NCBI GenBank assembly: GCA_023425455.1
Contig: JAFACP010000306.1
Span: 1 to 7,783 of the forward strand
Source of the DNA: Pseudomonadota bacterium
GTDB taxonomy: Bacteria; Pseudomonadota; Gammaproteobacteria; Enterobacterales; Enterobacteriaceae
Direction: 5' to 3'
DNA: 7,783 bases
The translations under genes were made by a program, and so were the position numbers. The stretch's first letter is position 1. The number at the start of each line of letters is the position of its first letter. The notes beneath the pieces were generated by a model. It saw only the letters and a list, made by a program, of their open reading frames with translations. It was not told the origin of the DNA and did no database searches. Positions 5,051-7,783 of the stretch are shown here, piece by piece.

Positions 5051-7327
5051 CCATCACGCCGTCCCCCCTTTTTTGCCAGCGCCCGAGGGCGCCTGCTGAT
5101 CTTTAATCTGCTGGTGGTCGCGGTGACGTTGATGGTCAGCGGCGTGGCGGTGCTCGGCTTTCGTCATGCCAGCCAGATCCAGGAGCAGGTTCAGCGGCAA
5201 ACGCTGGATGACATGACCGGCAGCATGAATCTCGCGCGGGATACGGCGAATGTGGCGACGGTGGCGGTGCGGCTTTCGCAGGTGGTGGGCGCGCTGGAGT
5301 ACAAAGGCGAAGCCGAGCGGCTCAGGCAGACGCAAATGACGCTGCGTCGCTCGCTGGAACAGCTCGCCGACGCGCCGCTGGCGCAGCAGGAGCCGGCGCT
5401 GGTGGCGCGCATCATCCGTCGCAGCCAGGGCTTACAGCAGAGCGTGACCGGCATGCTGGAGCGGGGACAGCGGCGGCATCTTGAGCGCAACGCGCTGCTC
5501 AGTGCGCTGTATCAGAGCCAGAGCTATCTGCGTCATCTGCAGGAGATCAACCGTCGTGACGGCAGCAACGTGCCGGACGCCCGCCAGCTGATGGAGATGG
5601 ACCGCCTGATCGCCGCAGCCATCGGCACCCCGTCGCCGCGCGCCACGGTACAGCAACTCGATAGCGTCACCGCCCTGTTGCCCGGCAGTGCGGCGTTGCC
5701 TGCCGCGAATGCGGTGCTGCCCGATTTCATCGACGAGTTGCGCAAGCTGGCTCCGCTGTCGACCCGGCTTGAAGAGAGCGACCTGGCCATCAGCTGGTAT
5801 ATGTTCCACATCAAGGCGCTGGTGGCGATCTTAAACAGCGATATTAATCAGTATGTTGAGCAGGTGGCGCAGGCCTCCCGGCAACGTACCGCCCAGAGCC
5901 ACCAGGAGCTTCGCACCATCAGCGTTTTTATCAGCGTGTTTGCCTGTCTGGCGCTGATCATTACCGGCTGCGCCTGCTGGTATATCTACCGCAATCTGGG
6001 CTCGAACCTGACGGCGATCTCCCGGGCGATGTCGCGCCTGGCCCACGGTGAGCAGGATGTCTCGGTGCCTGCCCTGCAGCGGCGTGATGAGCTGGGTGAG
6101 CTGGCGCGCGCCTTTAACGTCTTCGCCCGTAACACCGCGTCGCTTGAGCACACCACCCGGCTGCTGAAGGAGAAGACCTCGCAGATGGAGATCGACCGCA
6201 TCGAGCGTCAGGGGCTGGAGGAGGCGCTGCTGCACAGCCAAAAAATGAAGGCCGTCGGGCAGCTTACGGGCGGTCTGGCGCATGATTTCAACAACCTGCT
6301 GGCGGTGATTATCGGCAGCCTGGAGCTGACCGATCCGGCCTCGCCGGACGCGTCGCGCATTACCCGCGCGCTGAAGGCCGCCGAGCGCGGGGCGCTTCTG
6401 ACCCAGCGGCTGCTGGCGTTTTCCCGCAAGCAGTCGCTGAATCCGCGCGCCGTTGAGATGGGGCCGCTGCTGGAGAACCTCAGCGAGCTGATGCGCCACT
6501 CGCTGCCCGCCAGCATCACGCTGGAGATTGAAGCGCAGTCGCCGGCGTGGCCCGCGTGGATCGACGTAAGCCAGCTGGAAAACGCCATCATCAACCTGGT
6601 GATGAACGCCCGCGATGCGATGGCGGGCCAGGGCGGGACGATCAAAATGCGTACCTGGAACCAGCGCGTCACCCGCAGCGACGGGCGCAGGCAGGATATG
6701 GTGGCGCTGGAGGTCATTGACCACGGTTGCGGCATGTCGCAGGCGATAAAATCGCAGGTTTTCGAACCGTTTTTCACCACCAAACAGACCGGCAGCGGCA
6801 GCGGGCTGGGGCTGTCGATGGTGTACGGCTTTGTCCGTCAGTCCGGCGGTCGCGTCGAGATCGAAAGCGCCCCCGGGCAGGGGACAACCGTGCGGCTCCA
6901 GCTGCCGCGCTCAACGCTGCAGGCCATCCCGCGCGATGACGCGCCGGTGGCGGCGGCAGAGGCGGAATATGAACGGCTGGTGCTGGTGCTGGAGGACGAA
7001 AGCGACGTCCGGCAGACGCTGTGCGAGCAGCTGCATCAGCTGGGCTACCTGACGCTTGAGGCGGAAAGCGGTGAACAGGCGCTGAGTTTGCTGGCCGCAT
7101 CGCCGGATATCACCATGGTGATCAGTGATTTGATGCTGCCGGGCGCCTTAAGCGGCGCCGAAGTGATAAACCTGGTGCGGAGTCAGTATCCGGCGCTGCC
7201 GGTGCTGCTGATAAGCGGTCAGGATTTACGTCCGGCGCATAACCCGCAGCTGCCGGACGTGGCGTTACTGCGCAAGCCATTCACCCGTGTACAGCTGGCG
7301 CAGGCGCTGCGTAAGGTGACGGCATAA
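5048..7327 (+). CDS. Membrane-bound hybrid sensor histidine kinase with C-terminal receiver domain
   Basis: This is an inner-membrane two-component sensor of 759 residues (769 if the GTG at 5018 is used). Counting from the ATG, transmembrane segment 1 is at about 16-38 and a periplasmic domain of some 250 residues at 39-290. That domain is rich in Leu, Gln and Arg and looks all-helical, with no PAS or Cache signature that I recognise. Transmembrane segment 2 is at about 291-313, followed by a HAMP linker to about 366 and a likely coiled coil. The kinase core has the H box [14 protein letters not shown] with phospho-acceptor His412, N box [14 protein letters not shown] (Asn512-Asn520), G1 DHGCGM (558-563), F box FEPFFTTK (572-579) and G2 GSGLGLS (584-590). 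The receiver at 644-758 keeps the acidic pair Glu649/Asp650, acceptor Asp694 in ISDLMLPG, Ser723 and Lys743 in RKPF. There is no HPt or DNA-binding domain, so a separate response regulator or relay is needed and none is in this window. The gene is divergent from the transporter operon and overlaps alsK at its end. Confidence 0.95.
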   Translation: MPSRRPPFFASARGRLLIFNLLVVAVTLMVSGVAVLGFRHASQIQEQVQRQTLDDMTGSMNLARDTANVATVAVRLSQVVGALEYKGEAERLRQTQMTLRRSLEQLADAPLAQQEPALVARIIRRSQGLQQSVTGMLERGQRRHLERNALLSALYQSQSYLRHLQEINRRDGSNVPDARQLMEMDRLIAAAIGTPSPRATVQQLDSVTALLPGSAALPAANAVLPDFIDELRKLAPLSTRLEESDLAISWYMFHIKALVAILNSDINQYVEQVAQASRQRTAQSHQELRTISVFISVFACLALIITGCACWYIYRNLGSNLTAISRAMSRLAHGEQDVSVPALQRRDELGELARAFNVFARNTASLEHTTRLLKEKTSQMEIDRIERQGLEEALLHSQKMKAVGQLTGGLAHDFNNLLAVIIGSLELTDPASPDASRITRALKAAERGALLTQRLLAFSRKQSLNPRAVEMGPLLENLSELMRHSLPASITLEIEAQSPAWPAWIDVSQLENAIINLVMNARDAMAGQGGTIKMRTWNQRVTRSDGRRQDMVALEVIDHGCGMSQAIKSQVFEPFFTTKQTGSGSGLGLSMVYGFVRQSGGRVEIESAPGQGTTVRLQLPRSTLQAIPRDDAPVAAAEAEYERLVLVLEDESDVRQTLCEQLHQLGYLTLEAESGEQALSLLAASPDITMVISDLMLPGALSGAEVINLVRSQYPALPVLLISGQDLRPAHNPQLPDVALLRKPFTRVQLAQALRKVTA

Positions 7328-7783
7328 ACTGCGCTCTCGCCAGTGACGCCGCCCCCTGCGCACCGTTAAAGGCGGACGATGAGGCGGCGATAAAGCGGAT
7401 CGCCTCATACGGCAGCGGGCGTCGCAGATGCTGGCGTATGAGGTCAATCAGCGCGTCGCGCGGAAAGGCGGGCATATCCATCACCCCGCCGCCGAGGATC
7501 ACCGCATCCGGATCGAACAGGTTGACGCTGGTGGCCACGGCGCGGGCGGCATGGCCAAGCAGCGCCTGTACAAAGGGGTCATCAGCGGCGGCGCTGAAGA
7601 TATCGCCGAGAGCATATTCACGCGGCTGCTGCTGATACCACTGCTGCAGCGCCAGGCCGGAGCAGACGGTTTCCAGGCAGCCGTGATTGCCGCAGCCGCA
7701 GCGGCGTGACATATCCCCCTGAGGAATATGCCCGAGCTCGCCCGCCACGCCGTGCGCCCCGGTCCACGGCGCGCCGTTCAGCC
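7281..7783 (-). CDS. alsK: D-allose kinase AlsK (ROK family), 5' end cut by window edge
   Basis: This is the C-terminal 166 residues of a ROK-family sugar kinase; roughly the first 145-150 residues lie beyond the right edge. AlsK phosphorylates D-allose to D-allose 6-phosphate in the cytoplasm, ahead of the epimerase AlsE. The visible part opens with [20 protein letters not shown] and continues with the zinc motif [10 protein letters not shown] (His plus three Cys). It also has a [20 protein letters not shown] stretch and a [16 protein letters not shown] end. These resemble the E. coli K-12 AlsK sequence as I recall it, which supports alsK rather than a generic ROK protein. In K-12 alsK is the last gene of alsRBACEK, so the rest of an als operon may lie to the right. 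The C-terminal tail after ARAQF is rich in Ala and Pro and overlaps the end of the kinase gene on the other strand. It is a possible source of ketose kinase activity for the neighbouring operon, but that is speculation. Confidence 0.9.
   Translation of the reverse strand, partial: LNGAPWTGAHGVAGELGHIPQGDMSRRCGCGNHGCLETVCSGLALQQWYQQQPREYALGDIFSAAADDPFVQALLGHAARAVATSVNLFDPDAVILGGGVMDMPAFPRDALIDLIRQHLRRPLPYEAIRFIAASSSAFNGAQGAASLARAQFMPSPYAAPAPAVHG

Noticed and set aside
5831..6724. A 297-codon open frame on the minus strand inside the hybrid kinase gene
   Set aside because: It is opposite the membrane, HAMP and kinase coding region of a high-G+C gene, where antisense frames stay open by codon bias. 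The predicted protein is full of Arg, Gln and His with no recognisable domain.
7328..7400. Terminator between the hybrid kinase and alsK
   Set aside because: The genes overlap tail to tail, and I see no stem followed by a T run on either strand here.

Overview
The window looks like an accessory sugar-utilisation locus from the chromosome of a gamma-proteobacterium of the Enterobacterales. The evidence is enteric-style Shine-Dalgarno sites, a partial D-allose kinase (AlsK) that closely resembles the E. coli protein as I recall it, and a cupin D-lyxose/D-mannose isomerase that I recall as very close to the E. coli O157:H7 protein Z5688. Much of the window is 62-70% G+C, which fits a Klebsiella/Enterobacter/Citrobacter-like host better than E. 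coli itself, but I cannot name the genus.

Layout. On the minus strand, read from about 4849 down to 1, lies a compact operon: sugar ABC ATPase (4849-3329), permease (3332-2340), periplasmic sugar-binding protein (2321-1380), D-lyxose/D-mannose isomerase (1325-642) and class II ketose-bisphosphate aldolase (627-1, cut by the left window edge). ATPase and permease overlap by 4 bases. The later gaps are 18, 54 and 14 bases, and the 54-base gap holds a GC-rich hairpin. A 198-base divergent control region (4850-5047) carries a candidate CRP site and weak promoters. On the plus strand, a 759-residue membrane-bound hybrid histidine kinase (5048-7327) reads away from the operon. Its last 47 bases overlap the 3' end of alsK, which comes in from the right on the minus strand and is cut at its 5' end by the right window edge.

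How the parts may work together. A ribose-type ABC transporter would import a pentose or hexose. The isomerase would convert an aldose (D-lyxose or D-mannose in its characterised relative) to the ketose, and after phosphorylation the aldolase would split the sugar phosphate into triose-type products. No dedicated kinase for that middle step is visible; AlsK next door, or a gene beyond the left edge, could supply it. The hybrid kinase has a large helical periplasmic domain and sits divergently beside a sugar-binding-protein gene. That suggests induction through the sugar-loaded binding protein, as in ChvE-VirA, TorT-TorS and LuxP-LuxQ. This is the most interesting hypothesis here, and it is inference.

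Base composition is uneven: aldolase, isomerase and binding-protein genes are about 52-55% G+C, while most of the permease, the ATPase, the kinase and alsK are markedly richer. This hints at a mosaic origin. I see no tRNA, rRNA, CRISPR array, insertion sequence or convincing intrinsic terminator.
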